A stretch of DNA of 64,000 nt from Pseudomonas sp. GM78. Its GTDB lineage: Bacteria > Pseudomonadota > Gammaproteobacteria > Pseudomonadales > Pseudomonadaceae. The notes beneath the pieces are model-generated. The model was given only the letters and a program-made list of their open reading frames with translations. It was not told where the DNA came from and made no database searches. Below are positions 47,109-58,283 of the stretch, in pieces; within the stretch, counting starts at the first letter, position 1, and every line of letters begins with the position of its first letter. Position numbers and translations under genes: made by a program. The stretch lies in contig NZ_AKJF01000075.1 in NCBI RefSeq assembly GCF_000282475.1, forward strand, positions 36,633 through 100,632, in the 5' to 3' direction.

Positions 47109-48773
47109 TCAACCGCGGTGACGCCCGCGGAAGTAATTGATCAAGCCCTGGGTGGACGCGTCGTCAGCCGGGGTTTCCTCGCTGCCGACCAGGCGGTTGT
47201 AGACGCCTTTGCCCAGCTCCTTGCCCAGCTCCACACCCCATTGGTCGAAGGCGTTGATGCCCCAGACCACGCTTTGCACGAACACTTTGTGTTCGTACAT
47301 CGCCACCAGCGCACCCAGGCGCCGCGGGCTGATGCGCTCGACCACCAGGGTGTTGCTCGGACGGTTGCCCGGGATCACCTTGTGCGGTGCGAGTTTATGC
47401 ACTTCTTCTTCGCTCATGCCCTTGTCGCGCAGTTCGGCTTCAGCTTCGGCCAAAGTCTTGCCGAGCATCAACGCCTGGCTTTGCGACAGGCAGTTGGCAT
47501 ACAGCCACTGGTGGTGGTCGGCTACCGGGTTGAAGCTGACGATCGGCACGATGAAGTCGGCCGGGATCAGCTGGGTGCCCTGGTGCAGCAACTGGTGGTA
47601 AGCGTGCTGGCCGTTGCAGCCCACGCCGCCCCAGATCACCGGGCCGGTATCGGTACTTACGGGCGTACCGTCCTGGCGCACGCTCTTGCCATTGGATTCC
47701 ATGTCCAGCTGTTGCAGGTGCTTGGTGATGTTGCGCAGGTAGTGGTCGTACGGCAGGATCGCGTGGCTTTGCGCGCCCCAGAAGTTGCCATACCAGACGC
47801 CGAGCAGGGCCAGCAGCACCGGCATGTTCTGTTCGAACGGGGTGTTGAGGAAGTGCTGGTCCATGGTGTAGGCACCGGACAGCAGTTCCTTGAAGTTCGA
47901 CATGCCGATGGCCAGGGCGATCGGCAGGCCGATGGCCGACCACAGCGAGTAACGCCCGCCCACCCAGTCCCACATCGGGAAGATGTTTTCTTCGCGGATG
48001 CCGAACGCCACGGCGGCAGCGTTGTTGCTCGACACCGCGATGAAGTGGCGATGCAGCTCGGCTTCCGAACCACCCTGTGCCAGGTACCAGGCACGTGCAG
48101 CCTGGGCGTTTTTCAGGGTTTCGAGGGTGTTGAAGGATTTCGACGAGACGATGAACAGGGTGGTCTCGGCGCGCAGTTTCAGCGCCAGTTCATGGAACTC
48201 GCTGCCATCGATGTTCGCCAGGTAGTGGCAGCGCACACCCTTCTGGGCATAGGCCAGCAGGGCTTCGGACACCAGCTCCGGGCCGAGGAAAGAACCGCCG
48301 ATGCCGATGTTGACCACATCAGTGATCGGCTTCTCGGAGTAGCCGCGCCACAGGCCATCATGGATACGGCCCACCAGGTCGGTGATCTGGTTCAGCACCT
48401 TGTGCACTTCAGGCATCACGTTGACGCCGTTGACCGACAGCTTGTCGCCGACCGGACGGCGCAGGGCGGTGTGCAGGGCGGGGCGGCCTTCGGAGGCGTT
48501 GACGATTTCGCCATCGAACAGCGATTTGATCGCGCCCTTGAGGTCGACTTCGTTGGCCAGGCACACCAGCAAGTCGCGGGTCTGGGCGTTGATCAGGTTT
48601 TTCGAATAGTCGAGAAACAGGCCGCAGCTGCTGAGGGTGAATTGGTTAAAACGCTGCGGGTCGGCATTGAAGGCCTCGCGCATGTTGAAATCCTGCATGG
48701 CCTGGCGGTGGTCTTTCAACGCTTGCCAGGCTGGCAGGGCGGTCACGTCGTGGGGGGTGCGGTAATACGCCAT
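47109..48773 (-). CDS. pgi: Glucose-6-phosphate isomerase
   Basis: A 554-residue cytoplasmic isomerase of glucose-6-phosphate and fructose-6-phosphate. Contains [33 protein letters not shown], the catalytic Glu region ([20 protein letters not shown]) and [14 protein letters not shown] (here [14 protein letters not shown]). Full length. ATG 48773 gives the family's [14 protein letters not shown] start. The 221-base gap to panC has no panD. Confidence 0.96.
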   Translation of the reverse strand: MAYYRTPHDVTALPAWQALKDHRQAMQDFNMREAFNADPQRFNQFTLSSCGLFLDYSKNLINAQTRDLLVCLANEVDLKGAIKSLFDGEIVNASEGRPALHTALRRPVGDKLSVNGVNVMPEVHKVLNQITDLVGRIHDGLWRGYSEKPITDVVNIGIGGSFLGPELVSEALLAYAQKGVRCHYLANIDGSEFHELALKLRAETTLFIVSSKSFNTLETLKNAQAARAWYLAQGGSEAELHRHFIAVSSNNAAAVAFGIREENIFPMWDWVGGRYSLWSAIGLPIALAIGMSNFKELLSGAYTMDQHFLNTPFEQNMPVLLALLGVWYGNFWGAQSHAILPYDHYLRNITKHLQQLDMESNGKSVRQDGTPVSTDTGPVIWGGVGCNGQHAYHQLLHQGTQLIPADFIVPIVSFNPVADHHQWLYANCLSQSQALMLGKTLAEAEAELRDKGMSEEEVHKLAPHKVIPGNRPSNTLVVERISPRRLGALVAMYEHKVFVQSVVWGINAFDQWGVELGKELGKGVYNRLVGSEETPADDASTQGLINYFRGRHRG

Positions 48774-48994
48774 CGCTGCGGGTTTCCTTTTACTTGAACT
48801 GCCTTTAAGACACTGAAAATACCGGAATGTCCTGACCACTGTCTGGGTGGTACCCGGTTAGCCTGCGTGCACACGATTAAATAGCGCAGGCCGGTAACAG
48901 TAAACCCAGAGCGACGATCTGTCTTGGCTTTGTCGGACCTGCGACCGGTACTTTTTTATACCGGCGCGGTCTCGGGGGATATGTAGGGGGGAAT

Positions 48995-49855
48995 TCAGGC
49001 GGGGGTGTCGAGGTTCAGGTGCAGGTTGTCGATCAGGCGCGTCGTCCCCAGGAACGCCGCTACCAGAATCACCAGGTCCCGATCTTCCGGGTTTGCCGGG
49101 CGCAGGCTCAGGCCATGGCGAATTTCCAGGTAGTCGGGGCGCAGGCCCGCAGCTTCCAGCTGTTGCAGCTTGGTGCGGATCAGGGCCGGGTAATCGCGCT
49201 CGCCTTGCCTGATCGCTTTGGCGATCTCGCTCAGTGTGCGATACACCATCGGTGCCACGGCGCGCTGGTCTTCGGTGAGGAAGCCATTGCGCGACGACAG
49301 TGCCAGGCCATCGGCCGCCCTCACTGTCGGCTCGCCAATGATCTGGATCGGCATGTTCAGGTCATGCACCAGCGCGCGAATGACCGCCAGTTGCTGGAAG
49401 TCTTTCTGGCCGAAAATCGCGAGGTCCGGCTGGACCATGTTGAACAGCTTGCTGACCACCGTTGCCACACCTTCGAAATGCCCCGGACGGCTGGCGCCGC
49501 ACAGGCCTTCGGACAGTTGCGGGACGCTGACACGGGTCTGCCCGGCCATGCCGTCGGGGTACATCTCTTCAACAGTTGGCGCGAACAGCAGGTCGCAGCC
49601 GGCTTCGAGGAGTTTTTCCTGGTCGGCGGCGAGGGTGCGCGGGTATTTGTCGAGGTCTTCGCCAGCACCGAACTGCAGCGGGTTGACGAAAATGCTCGCG
49701 ACCACGAAATCCACCCGTTGGGTGGCCTTGGTGATCAGCGCGACATGACCGCTGTGCAGGTTGCCCATGGTCGGCACGAAGCCGATGCGCTTGCCTTCAC
49801 CGCGGGCACGGGCCACGGCGGCCCGCAGTTCGCGGACGGTTTTGACGGTGTTCAT
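48995..49855 (-). CDS. panC: Pantothenate synthetase
   Basis: A 286-residue enzyme that condenses pantoate with beta-alanine using ATP. The HIGH-type signature is [13 protein letters not shown], followed by [27 protein letters not shown] and the KMSKS-like SSRNGFL. It overlaps panB by 4 bases (ATGA). Its product feeds the CoA pathway ended by coaE. Confidence 0.96.
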   Translation of the reverse strand: MNTVKTVRELRAAVARARGEGKRIGFVPTMGNLHSGHVALITKATQRVDFVVASIFVNPLQFGAGEDLDKYPRTLAADQEKLLEAGCDLLFAPTVEEMYPDGMAGQTRVSVPQLSEGLCGASRPGHFEGVATVVSKLFNMVQPDLAIFGQKDFQQLAVIRALVHDLNMPIQIIGEPTVRAADGLALSSRNGFLTEDQRAVAPMVYRTLSEIAKAIRQGERDYPALIRTKLQQLEAAGLRPDYLEIRHGLSLRPANPEDRDLVILVAAFLGTTRLIDNLHLNLDTPA

Positions 49856-50652
49856 GCAGAGAATCCATGTTCGATGCCTGGGAAAGTCGCCGCTTTGACT
49901 TCGGAGACATAAGCGCTCAAGGCCGCGTGAATGCTGGTTTGGCCGGTCATGAAGTTTTTCACGAATTTGGGTACGCGACCGGTGATGGACAGGCCCAGCA
50001 TGTCATGCAGGACCAGTACCTGGCCGTCGGTGTGGTAGCCGGCGCCAATCCCGATGACCGGAATGTTCACGGCCTGGGTGATTTCTTCGGCCAGTTCGCT
50101 GGGCACGCATTCGAGCAGCAGCATCGCCGCGCCTGCCTGTTCCAGGGCAATGGCATCGGCACGCATCTGCCGCGCCTGGTTCTCGTTGCGACCCTGGACC
50201 TTGTAGCCGCCGAGGATGTTCACCGATTGCGGGGTCAGGCCCATGTGGGCACAGACCGGAATGCCTCGTTCCGCCAGCAGGCGGATGGAGTCCGCCAGCC
50301 ACAACGCGCCTTCGACCTTGATCATGTGAGCGCCGGCCTGCATCAGCAGGGCGCTGTTGGTCATGGCCTGTTCCGTGGTGGCGTAAGCCATGAAGGGCAA
50401 GTCGGCAAGGATCAAGGCGTCGGTGTTACCGCGCTTGACGGCCGCCACGTGATAAGCCATTTCGGCGGTGGTCACCGGCAGGGTGCTGTCATGACCTTGC
50501 AGAACCATGCCGAGGGAGTCGCCCACCAGCAGCACTTCGACACCGGCCTGGTTGCAGGCGTGGGCGAAGGTCGCGTCATAGCAGGTCAGCATGGTGATTT
50601 TTTCACCTTTGTGCTTGAGACCTTGCAGAGTGGTCAGGGTGATGGCTGGCAT
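49852..50652 (-). CDS. panB: 3-methyl-2-oxobutanoate hydroxymethyltransferase
   Basis: A 266-residue enzyme adding a hydroxymethyl group from methylene-THF to ketoisovalerate. The metal/substrate residues are in [21 protein letters not shown], and [18 protein letters not shown] and [15 protein letters not shown] are all present. It is the first gene of panBC. The upstream 50653-50929 stretch holds only weak signals and no gene. Confidence 0.96.
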   Translation of the reverse strand: MPAITLTTLQGLKHKGEKITMLTCYDATFAHACNQAGVEVLLVGDSLGMVLQGHDSTLPVTTAEMAYHVAAVKRGNTDALILADLPFMAYATTEQAMTNSALLMQAGAHMIKVEGALWLADSIRLLAERGIPVCAHMGLTPQSVNILGGYKVQGRNENQARQMRADAIALEQAGAAMLLLECVPSELAEEITQAVNIPVIGIGAGYHTDGQVLVLHDMLGLSITGRVPKFVKNFMTGQTSIHAALSAYVSEVKAATFPGIEHGFSA

Positions 50653-50929
50653 GAAAAGTTCCTCATTCAGGCGCTGTGGAAACTACTGCGAGTAACGCGC
50701 GTGATTCTTCGTTAAATACAGGCGCACGGTCTTTTGTCGTGCTTTTAAGGCCTGGATTGCGCCCTTGATGCCGTGATGGCGGCAGCGGGACGCCTATAGT
50801 CGTGAGGAGAACGTGGGAAGTCAATTGCGTGTGTTACCGCATTGTTACGTCAGCGGTGTTACCGGGGGTACTGATGCGATTCAGCAGGCTGGGTGGGCTT
50901 ATCACGCAGTTTCTGTCCTGCACGAACCC

Positions 50930-51019
50930 CTGTGGGAGCGAGCCTGCTCGCGATGGCGTATTGACAGTCACCATTGTGGATGAATGCTGGATCGCTATCG
51001 CGAGCAGGCTCGCTCCCAT
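50930..51019. repeat. Inverted pair of REP elements
   Basis: CTGTGGGAGCGAGCCTGCTC at 50930 and its inverted partner ending at 51019, between panB and folK, with a loop of about 40 bases. The same class as the pair at 3026. Confidence 0.88.
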
Positions 51020-51029
51020 AGGGATTGTG

Positions 51030-51515
51030 TCAATTTGTAGCCAGGCGTTCCAGGCCGACGAACGGGCAGGCAGCGAGCAATTCTGCAAGGCTGCGGCCAT
51101 CGGCCAGACGCAGATCAGCGGGTGCCAATTCCGCCAATGGATACAGCACAAAGGCCCGCTCTTGCATGTGGTAATGCGGGACTTTAAGGCGAGGCTCATC
51201 GATCAGGCGGTCACCGAACAGCAGGATGTCGAGATCCAGCGTGCGTGGCCCCCAACGCTCAAGGCGCTCGCGGCCCTGGCCGTTTTCGATTGACTGCAAG
51301 GCGTCCAGCAGCTCAAGCGGTGCCAGCGTGCTGTCGAGAGCGGCAACCGCGTTGGTGTAACGCGGTTGGCCGGGCAGCAACGAGTCGCTTTGATAGAAGG
51401 CCGAAACCCCGACCAGTTCCGATTGCGGCAACTGTGCCAGCGCTTCGATGGCGCTGCGCAGCTGTTCGGCGGGGTCAGCGAGGTTGCTGCCCATGCCGAT
51501 GTAGATGCGTTCCAT
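51030..51515 (-). CDS. folK: 2-amino-4-hydroxy-6-hydroxymethyldihydropteridine pyrophosphokinase
   Basis: A 161-residue folate pathway kinase: YIGMGSNLADPAEQL at the N-terminus and the catalytic WGPRTLDLDILLFG motif with PHYHMQERAFVLYPLAELAP. It begins 3 bases after the pcnB stop and is probably co-transcribed. Full length. Confidence 0.96.
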   Translation of the reverse strand: MERIYIGMGSNLADPAEQLRSAIEALAQLPQSELVGVSAFYQSDSLLPGQPRYTNAVAALDSTLAPLELLDALQSIENGQGRERLERWGPRTLDLDILLFGDRLIDEPRLKVPHYHMQERAFVLYPLAELAPADLRLADGRSLAELLAACPFVGLERLATN

Positions 51516-51518
51516 TCT

Positions 51519-52919
51519 TTATTCGCCCGTGGTGCTCGAAGCGTCCGCTGAGCGCTTGCGCTTGGAGCCGCCGCTGCGGCGACGTTTGCGTGGGGCGCCG
51601 GTGCCGTCGTCCTTGCCACTGAGGTCGCGAATCATGTCGCGACGCTCGCTGTCATTGGCATCCTGATAGTCGGTCCACCATTCGCCCAGGCCATCGGTCT
51701 GCTCGCCGGCGCTTTCGCGTAGCAGCAGGAAGTCGTAACCGGCGCGGAAGCGCGGATTGTCCAGCAGCAGGTCGGCACGTTTGCCGCTGCGCCGTGGCAG
51801 GCGCTCCTGCATGTCCCAGATCTCGCGGATCGGCATGGTGAAGCGTTTCGGGATCGCGATGCGCTGGCACTGCTCGGCAATCAGTTCGTGAGCCGCTTCC
51901 TGCATCGCCGGAATCGGTGGCATGCCACGATCCTGCAGGCGCAATACGCGCGCCGGCAGGGCTGGCCAGAGCAGGGCGGCAAACAGGAACGCCGGGGTCA
52001 CCGGTTTGTTCTGCTTGATGCGCAGGTCGGTGTTGATCAGGGCTTCGCTGATCAGGGTATGGGTGTAGGTCGGGTTGTATTCCAGTGCCTCGGCGCTGGC
52101 CGGGAACAGTGGATCGAACAATTGCAGGTCGACCAGCATTTCAAAGGTGTCTGCGGCGTGGCCGGACAGGAACAGCTTGAGCACTTCTTCAAACAGGCGG
52201 GCCGACGGGATCTCGCGCAGCATGGGTGCCAGCTCGCGGATCGGCGTGGCGCTGTGTTTTTCGATGCCGAAATTCAGCTTGGCGGCAAAACGCACGGCGC
52301 GCAGCATCCGCACCGGATCTTCCTGGTAGCGCTGCTTGGGGTCGCCAATCAAGCGGATCAGTTGGTTGCGAATGTCGTGTACGCCGTTGGCGTAGTCGAG
52401 AATGCGTTCGCTGACCGGGTCGTAATACAGGGCGTTGATGGTGAAGTCGCGGCGTTGCGCGTCTTCTTCCAGGGTCCCGTAGACGTTATCGCGCAGGATG
52501 CGCCCGCTTTCGTTACTCAAGGATTTATTGTGATCTTCCTCTTCGTCGCTTTGCGGGTGATTGGCGCGGAAGGTCGCGACTTCGATGATTTCGCGGCCAA
52601 AGTGGATGTGCACCAGCTTGAACCGGCGGCCGATGATCCGTGCATTACGGAATTCGGCCCGTACCTGTTCGGGCGTGGCGCTGGTGGCGACGTCAAAATC
52701 TTTCGGCGTGATACCGAGCAGCATGTCGCGCACGCAGCCGCCGACCAGATAAGCCTGGTAACCGGCGCCCTGCAGGCGTTCGACGATGTTCACCGCGTAA
52801 CGGCTGAACTGGCCCTTTTGCAGCGAATGTTGACCGCTGTTGAGCACTTCAGGCGTGCTGCGGATGTGTTGCGTACGACGCAGGGGAGTACGGAATGACT
52901 GGAACAGCTTCTTCAGCAT
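51519..52919 (-). CDS. pcnB: Poly(A) polymerase I
   Basis: A 466-residue class II nucleotidyltransferase that adds 3' poly(A) tails to mRNA and promotes decay. The catalytic pair D74 and D76 lies in LVGGCVRDMLLGITPKDFDVATS, followed by RRDFTINALYYDP and DPVRMLRAVRFAAKL. The C-terminal tail is strongly basic (PRKRRRSGGSKRKRS), which binds RNA. The start is ATG 52919 (MLKKLFQSFRTPL); the upstream frame extension enters the CrcZ region. Confidence 0.95.
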   Translation of the reverse strand: MLKKLFQSFRTPLRRTQHIRSTPEVLNSGQHSLQKGQFSRYAVNIVERLQGAGYQAYLVGGCVRDMLLGITPKDFDVATSATPEQVRAEFRNARIIGRRFKLVHIHFGREIIEVATFRANHPQSDEEEDHNKSLSNESGRILRDNVYGTLEEDAQRRDFTINALYYDPVSERILDYANGVHDIRNQLIRLIGDPKQRYQEDPVRMLRAVRFAAKLNFGIEKHSATPIRELAPMLREIPSARLFEEVLKLFLSGHAADTFEMLVDLQLFDPLFPASAEALEYNPTYTHTLISEALINTDLRIKQNKPVTPAFLFAALLWPALPARVLRLQDRGMPPIPAMQEAAHELIAEQCQRIAIPKRFTMPIREIWDMQERLPRRSGKRADLLLDNPRFRAGYDFLLLRESAGEQTDGLGEWWTDYQDANDSERRDMIRDLSGKDDGTGAPRKRRRSGGSKRKRSADASSTTGE

Positions 52920-53059
52920 GGGATGCACTGTTTGAAGGAATGTTCGGCCAAAACGAAGAATGACCGCATGATGGGCGGGGATTCTAGCATTTAGTCGGGG
53001 GATGGTGTAGGACACAGCGGATATGAAGCGTAGGAGCGAGGCGGGGCGGGGCAAATCGC

Positions 53060-53432
53060 AGAAACTACAAGGGGAGCCGAAGCTCCCCAAGAAGTAGTTG
53101 CATGCTCTATTTTTGTTATTGGTTTCGGGCTTCTTGTTTTTGTTGAGTGCCCTTGCCATGAAGCTTTTCCTTCATGACCCTCCCAATCGGGAGCCAAGAG
53201 CAAACGGATTGCTTTGGTCGCTGTGCTGCAGTGATCTTGCGATCCAACCAGTTCAGGCTCTGTCTTAAGACAGTTTTTTGTTGTTCTCGGCCTGGTCGTG
53301 GGGCAAGCCCCAAATACAACGCCTCTCCAAAAGAATCAGTTAGCTGCGCCTCTCGCCGTCTTGTTTTTATTGTGCGTGAGTCGATTCGTCTTATTTTTAT
53401 TGTCTTGTACGTTGCTTGTTATTGTTCTTGTA
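53060..53432 (-). ncRNA. crcZ: CrcZ small regulatory RNA
   Basis: A ~370-base RNA between cbrB and pcnB on their strand. It starts about 12 bases after a sigma-54 promoter and ends in a GGGGAGC-TTCG-GCTCCCC hairpin (53071-53088) followed by TTGTAGTTT. The minus strand has at least five A-rich CA motifs that bind Hfq/Crc: around 53109-53125, 53129-53145, 53274-53288, 53371-53384 and 53415-53430. Titration of Hfq/Crc relieves carbon catabolite repression. Position, length and motifs match known CrcZ; the exact ends are estimated. Confidence 0.9.
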
Positions 53433-53442
53433 CCAAACATAT

Positions 53443-53458
53443 AGCAGGGTGCGTGCCA
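53443..53458 (-). promoter_or_regulatory. Sigma-54 promoter of crcZ
   Basis: On the minus strand TGGCACGCACCCTGCT: GG and GC doublets with the exact -24/-12 spacing. It lies between the cbrB terminator and the CrcZ motif array and is expected to be CbrB-activated. Confidence 0.9.
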
Positions 53459-53516
53459 ACTTTTGCGAACCCCAGTAAAACAAGGGGTTAGGCACGTTGC
53501 CGGGGTAAATGAGGGC

Positions 53517-53552
53517 CAAAAAAAACCGGGGCTTCGTTACCGTAAGCCCCGG
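53517..53552 (-). terminator. Rho-independent terminator of cbrB
   Basis: Nine-pair stem CCGGGGCTT / AAGCCCCGG, with an eight-T run on the minus strand. It separates the cbrB transcript from the independently started crcZ. Confidence 0.93.
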
Positions 53553-53629
53553 CTTCTGTTACGTGAAAAATCTGAGGTAACAGTTTTTTCACAAAATCAT
53601 GTGTTACCCGCACATGAGACAGGTGTGGT

Positions 53630-55069
53630 TCAGCTCTCGCTCGGCACCCCGGTCTTGCGCCGTGGAATGCCCAGGCGCTGACGGCGTTCCCACAGGCACT
53701 TGCGGCTGACCCCGAGTTTGCGCGCCAGCTCGGTTTCGGTCATGTGATCCTGATGCTCGAGCACGAAGTGCTGGAAGTAGTCTTCCAGGGACAGGTCTTC
53801 GGTCGGCTCGTGATTGTTGTTGCTGGCGTTACCGTTGCCCTGTTGTGGGGGCAGGCCGATGAACTCGTCGTCTTCCAGGTCGCCCAGTTCGATGTCGATG
53901 CCCAGCAGCTCGGCGGAAATTTCCGGGCTCTCGCACAGGATGACAGCGCGCTCGACCGCGTTTTCCAGCTCACGAACGTTGCCTGGCCACGAGTAATGAC
54001 GAATGGCTTGCTCGGCGTCCGGGGCGAACTTCAGGTCCGTGCGGTTGATTCGTGCGCTCTGGCGCGCCAGGAAGGCATTGGCGATTTCATTGACGTCTGC
54101 ACCACGCTCACGCAGGGCTGGCAGTTTCAGGGCAATCACGTGGAGACGGTAATACAGGTCTTCACGGAACTGGCCGATCTTCGCCAGGCTCTTGAGGTCG
54201 CGGTGGGTCGCAGCGATCAGGCGCACATCGACTTTCTGCGACTGGACCGAACCCACTCGACGAATTTCGCCTTCCTGCAGCACGCGCAACAGGCGCGCCT
54301 GGGCTTCCAGTGGCAGCTCGCCGATTTCATCGAGGAACAAAGTGCCGCCATCCGCCGCTTCCACAAGGCCGGCACGTCCGGCGCTGGCGCCGGTGAATGC
54401 GCCTTTTTCGTGGCCGAACAGTTCGGATTCGATCAGGCTTTCCGGAATGGCCGCGCAGTTCACCGAAATCATCGGCGCCTTGGCTCGCCTGGAGAGGTTG
54501 TGCAGGGCGCGCGCCACCAGTTCCTTACCGGTGCCGGACTCGCCCTGGATCAGGACATTGGAGTCCGTCGGCGCGACCTTGCGGATCTTGCCATACAGGT
54601 CCTGCATCGGTGGGCACGAGCCGATGATGCCGATTTCACCGTTACTGTTGTCGCTACCGGTTTTGGCCGCGCCATTGGCGACCTTGCCGGCCACCGGTTC
54701 ACCGCTGGCTTGCACCGATTGCCGGTCACGCAGGATGCGCGCGACGGCCTGGAGCATTTCGTCGTGGTCGAAAGGCTTGGCGATGTAATCCACCGCGCCC
54801 ATCTTCATCGAGTCCACCGCCGAGCGCAGGCTGGCATAGCTGGTCATGATCAGCACCGGCGTGCCCTGACCAAGCTTGATCAACTCGGTACCTGGTGCGC
54901 CCGGCAGACGCAGGTCACTGACGATCAGGTCGAACGTGGGAATGGTGAAGCGTTCTTGTGCTTCCTGCACTGAACCGGCTTCGCTGACCTGGTACTGGTT
55001 GCGTTCCAGCAGTCGGCGCAAGGCGGAGCGGATAATGGTTTCGTCTTCGACGATCAAAATGTGCGGCAT
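53630..55069 (-). CDS. cbrB: Response regulator CbrB (sigma-54 activator)
   Basis: A 479-residue NtrC-type regulator. Receiver domain with phospho-acceptor D52; AAA+ domain with GESGTGKE, canonical GAFTGA and [12 protein letters not shown]-terminal Fis helix-turn-helix ([20 protein letters not shown]). Controls carbon/nitrogen balance and directly activates crcZ, whose sigma-54 promoter lies about 170 bases downstream. It is transcribed after cbrA (22 bases apart). Confidence 0.97.
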   Translation of the reverse strand: MPHILIVEDETIIRSALRRLLERNQYQVSEAGSVQEAQERFTIPTFDLIVSDLRLPGAPGTELIKLGQGTPVLIMTSYASLRSAVDSMKMGAVDYIAKPFDHDEMLQAVARILRDRQSVQASGEPVAGKVANGAAKTGSDNSNGEIGIIGSCPPMQDLYGKIRKVAPTDSNVLIQGESGTGKELVARALHNLSRRAKAPMISVNCAAIPESLIESELFGHEKGAFTGASAGRAGLVEAADGGTLFLDEIGELPLEAQARLLRVLQEGEIRRVGSVQSQKVDVRLIAATHRDLKSLAKIGQFREDLYYRLHVIALKLPALRERGADVNEIANAFLARQSARINRTDLKFAPDAEQAIRHYSWPGNVRELENAVERAVILCESPEISAELLGIDIELGDLEDDEFIGLPPQQGNGNASNNNHEPTEDLSLEDYFQHFVLEHQDHMTETELARKLGVSRKCLWERRQRLGIPRRKTGVPSES

Positions 55070-55091
55070 TGATTCGATACTCTCGACGGTC

Positions 55092-58046
55092 TCAGTTCAC
55101 AGCGGACGTCGCTTCGACATGACGCGGTAAGGTCACCCGGATACGGGTACCGCGTTGGCTCTGAACATCAGCCGGGCTGTCGATGGTGATTTGTCCATAA
55201 TGCTCTTCAACGATGGAATAGACCAGTGCAAGGCCCAGACCGGTACCTTCACCCGGGTCCTTGGTGGTGAAGAAGGGTTCGAACAATCGATCCATGATGC
55301 TCGATGGAATGCCGCTGCCTTCGTCTTCCACGATCAGGTCGACCGTGTGTTCGCCGGCTTCGCTCTTGACCCGCACCGCGCTGCCGGGAGGCGAGGCGTC
55401 GCGGGCGTTTGAGAGCAGGTTGATCAATACCTGGGCGAGTCGCTGCGGATCGCCTTCGACCCAGTGATCGGGGTCGCACAGGTTGTAGAACTGCACTTCG
55501 AAATTGCGCCGGTTCAGGGCCAGCAGACCGATGGCGTCCTGGGCCACTTCCGCCAGACAGACGGGCTCGTCGCTGTGCTGGTGGCTGCCGGCATGGGCGA
55601 AGCTCATCAGCGACTGCACGATGCGCGAGACGCGCTTGGTCTGTTCGAGGATCTGCCCGCTGATTTCCTTGAGTTCGCCGTCTTCCTCGCGCTCTTCGCG
55701 CAGGTTCTGCGCCAGGCAGGCGATACCGGTGATCGGGTTGCCGATTTCATGGGCCACCCCCGCGGCCAGACGACCGATGCTGGCCAGACGCTCGGAATGC
55801 ACCAGTTTGTCTTCGAGCATCTGGGTTTCAGTCAGGTCCTCCACCAGTAGAACCAGGCCACTGTTGCCCGGTGCGAGCGGTTCGTCGATCGCCGCCTTGT
55901 GCAGGTTCAGCCAGCGGGTCTGGCCGTCGAGGGCCAGGTGCTGCTTGTGCAAGTGCTCATCCGGAACGTTGATGAAGCCTTGCAGCAGCGCTTTCCACGG
56001 ATCGGCAATGGTGCTCAGGCGCGAACCGACCACACGCTGCGCGGCGATCCCGGTCAATTCCTCCATGGCTTTGTTCCACATGAGGATTTCCTGGTCCTTG
56101 GCCAGCGAGCAGACGCCCATCGGCAACTCCTGCAGGGTTTGGCGGTGATAGCGACGCAGGGCATCGAGTTCGGCGGCCAGGCCGGTCAGGCGCGAATGGT
56201 AGTCCTCGAGGCGACTTTCGATGAAGTGGATGTCCTCGGTGACATAGTTTTCGCCGCCGGCCTTGTAGGGCAGGAACGTCTCGACCATGTCCTGGGCCAC
56301 GCTCGGCCCCATCAGGCCGGACAGGTTGGCTTCGATCCGGTCGCGCAAGCGGCGCAAGGCATACGGCCGACGCTCGTCGAAGGGCAGGTAGAGATCGCGC
56401 AGGGCCTGCTCGACTTCCTTCTGCGCCGCCTTGGCCCCCAGCGGTTTGGCCAGCTGGGTGGCGAATTCCTGTGGCGAGGCGGCGTGCAGTTCCCGGCGTT
56501 GCGGGCGGCGCACGTTGTCCACGGCGCAGGCTTCGGCGGCGCTGGCCTCTTCGGTGCTGGCATTGGTGAACAGCGAGATCAGGGTGAACATCAATACGTT
56601 GGCGGCCAGGGAGGCGATCGCGGCCATGTGCCAACTGGTGTCGTCGAGCACGTAGATCATGTTCAACAACGGTATGTAGAAGCCCTGCAGGTTGCCGACC
56701 AGCGGTAGCAGCATGGTCACCAGCCACACCAGGATCCCCGCCAGCAGTCCGGCGATGAAACCGCGACGGTTGGCGGTCGGCCAATACAGGACCGACAGCA
56801 CGCCCGGCAGGAACTGCAGCGTGGCCACGAAGGCGACGATGCCGAGGTTGGCCAGGTCTTGCTCGGCGCCCAGCAGCAGGTAGAAACCGTAGCCGGCCAT
56901 GATGATGGCGACGATCAGGGCGCGACGGGTCCACTTCAGCCAGCGGTAGATGTTGCCTTCGGCCGGCGGCTGGTACAACGGCAGCACCAAGTGGTTCAGG
57001 GCCATGCCGGACAGGGCCAGGGTGGTGACGATGATCAGGCCGCTGGCGGCGGACAGGCCGCCGACATAGGCCAGCAATGCCAGGGCCTTGCTGTTGGCTG
57101 CGATGCCGATGCCCAGGGTGAAATATTCCGGGTTGGTGGTGGCGCCGAGCTTCAGGCCGGCCCAGAGAATCAGCGGCACCGCCAGGCTCATCAGCAGCAG
57201 GAACAGCGGCAAGCCCCAGCTCGCGCTGACCAGCGAGCGCGGGTTGAGGTTTTCGGTGAAGGTCATGTGGTACATGTGCGGCATGACGATCGCCGAGGCG
57301 AAGAACACCAGCAGCAGCGTGCGCCAGGGGCCTTCCTGCAGTGGCGTGTGCAGCGCGGCCAGGGCGGTCTGGTTTTGCAGCAGCCACAATTCCAGCTGTT
57401 GCGGGCCGTCGAATACGCCATACAGCGCATAGAGACCGACGCCGCCGAGGGCGATCAGCTTGATCACCGACTCGAAGGCAATCGCGAACACCAGGCCTTC
57501 ATGTTTTTCCCGGGTGGCGATATGCCGGGAGCCGAAGAAAATCGTGAACAGCGTGATCAGCGCGCAGAAACTCAACGCCACGCGATGCTGTACCGGCTCG
57601 CGGGTGAGGATGCCGATGGAATCGGCGACCGCCTGGATCTGCAGCGCCAGCAGGGGCAGGACCCCGACCAGCATGAAAATCGTGGTCAGCGCGCCAGCCC
57701 ACGTACTGCGGAAGCGGAACGCGAACAGATCGGCCAGGGACGACAGCTGATAGGTGCGGGTGATCTTCAGGATCGGATACAGCAACACCGGCGCCAGCAG
57801 AAACGCGCCGGAAACCCCCAGGTAGCTGGACAGGAAGCCGTAGCCATACTGATAGGCCAGGCCCACGGTGCCATAAAATGCCCAGGCACTGGCGTAGACC
57901 CCCAGCGACAGGGTGTACGTCAGCGGGTGGCGAATGATCGCCCGCGGGATCATGCCCCGTTCGCTGACCCAGGCCACGCCGAACAGCACCGCCAGGTACG
58001 CGGCGCTGATCAGGATCATCTGGGTCAGGCTAAAGCTCATCGGCAT
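55092..58046 (-). CDS. cbrA: Sensor kinase CbrA fused to an SLC5-type transporter domain
   Basis: A 984-residue membrane sensor. Residues ~1-500 contain about 13 helices with the sodium/solute symporter (SLC5) fold ([39 protein letters not shown]), followed by a STAC-like linker, a PAS domain (about 635-735, [17 protein letters not shown]), the H-box [15 protein letters not shown] with H766, and the HATPase end ([20 protein letters not shown]). In P. putida and P. fluorescens it transports histidine and signals through CbrB. ATG 58046 or 58040 are possible starts; it overlaps cbrX by 17 bases. Confidence 0.96.
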   Translation of the reverse strand: MPMSFSLTQMILISAAYLAVLFGVAWVSERGMIPRAIIRHPLTYTLSLGVYASAWAFYGTVGLAYQYGYGFLSSYLGVSGAFLLAPVLLYPILKITRTYQLSSLADLFAFRFRSTWAGALTTIFMLVGVLPLLALQIQAVADSIGILTREPVQHRVALSFCALITLFTIFFGSRHIATREKHEGLVFAIAFESVIKLIALGGVGLYALYGVFDGPQQLELWLLQNQTALAALHTPLQEGPWRTLLLVFFASAIVMPHMYHMTFTENLNPRSLVSASWGLPLFLLLMSLAVPLILWAGLKLGATTNPEYFTLGIGIAANSKALALLAYVGGLSAASGLIIVTTLALSGMALNHLVLPLYQPPAEGNIYRWLKWTRRALIVAIIMAGYGFYLLLGAEQDLANLGIVAFVATLQFLPGVLSVLYWPTANRRGFIAGLLAGILVWLVTMLLPLVGNLQGFYIPLLNMIYVLDDTSWHMAAIASLAANVLMFTLISLFTNASTEEASAAEACAVDNVRRPQRRELHAASPQEFATQLAKPLGAKAAQKEVEQALRDLYLPFDERRPYALRRLRDRIEANLSGLMGPSVAQDMVETFLPYKAGGENYVTEDIHFIESRLEDYHSRLTGLAAELDALRRYHRQTLQELPMGVCSLAKDQEILMWNKAMEELTGIAAQRVVGSRLSTIADPWKALLQGFINVPDEHLHKQHLALDGQTRWLNLHKAAIDEPLAPGNSGLVLLVEDLTETQMLEDKLVHSERLASIGRLAAGVAHEIGNPITGIACLAQNLREEREEDGELKEISGQILEQTKRVSRIVQSLMSFAHAGSHQHSDEPVCLAEVAQDAIGLLALNRRNFEVQFYNLCDPDHWVEGDPQRLAQVLINLLSNARDASPPGSAVRVKSEAGEHTVDLIVEDEGSGIPSSIMDRLFEPFFTTKDPGEGTGLGLALVYSIVEEHYGQITIDSPADVQSQRGTRIRVTLPRHVEATSAVN

Positions 58047-58206
58047 CTTTTTGGCTCTGCAGGATGAAGGTCACTACGATCAGGATCAGCCAGAGCAGAT
58101 AAGGGCGATACCAGGCGCCAGTGGCGTCGATCCACCAATCCATGATGGCTGGGGAAAACAGATAAATCCCCACTACCAGGAGCAGGACCAAGCGATAGAT
58201 GTACAT
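58030..58206 (-). CDS. cbrX: CbrX small membrane protein
   Basis: A 58-residue protein with two hydrophobic helices (LVLLLVVGIYLF and PYLLWLILIVVTFIL), starting MYIYRLVL and ending SQKDADEL. It overlaps the cbrA start by 17 bases, so its translation is coupled to CbrA. The position, length and membrane character match the CbrX described upstream of cbrA in other pseudomonads. Confidence 0.88.
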   Translation of the reverse strand: MYIYRLVLLLVVGIYLFSPAIMDWWIDATGAWYRPYLLWLILIVVTFILQSQKDADEL

Positions 58207-58283
58207 CCCGGCCTCTCTTTTTTATGCCCGTGCCCGAAAACGTGCGGCGATGGTAACGGATGGGCGCGCCACTGCAAGCACGA

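Noticed and set aside
47118-48797. A 559-codon frame antisense to pgi
   Set aside because: It is a complementary-frame shadow of an intact glucose-6-phosphate isomerase.
53100-53500. Small open frames in the cbrB-pcnB gap
   Set aside because: The gap has sigma-54 promoter, terminator and CA motif arrays of CrcZ. The short frames have no ribosome site.
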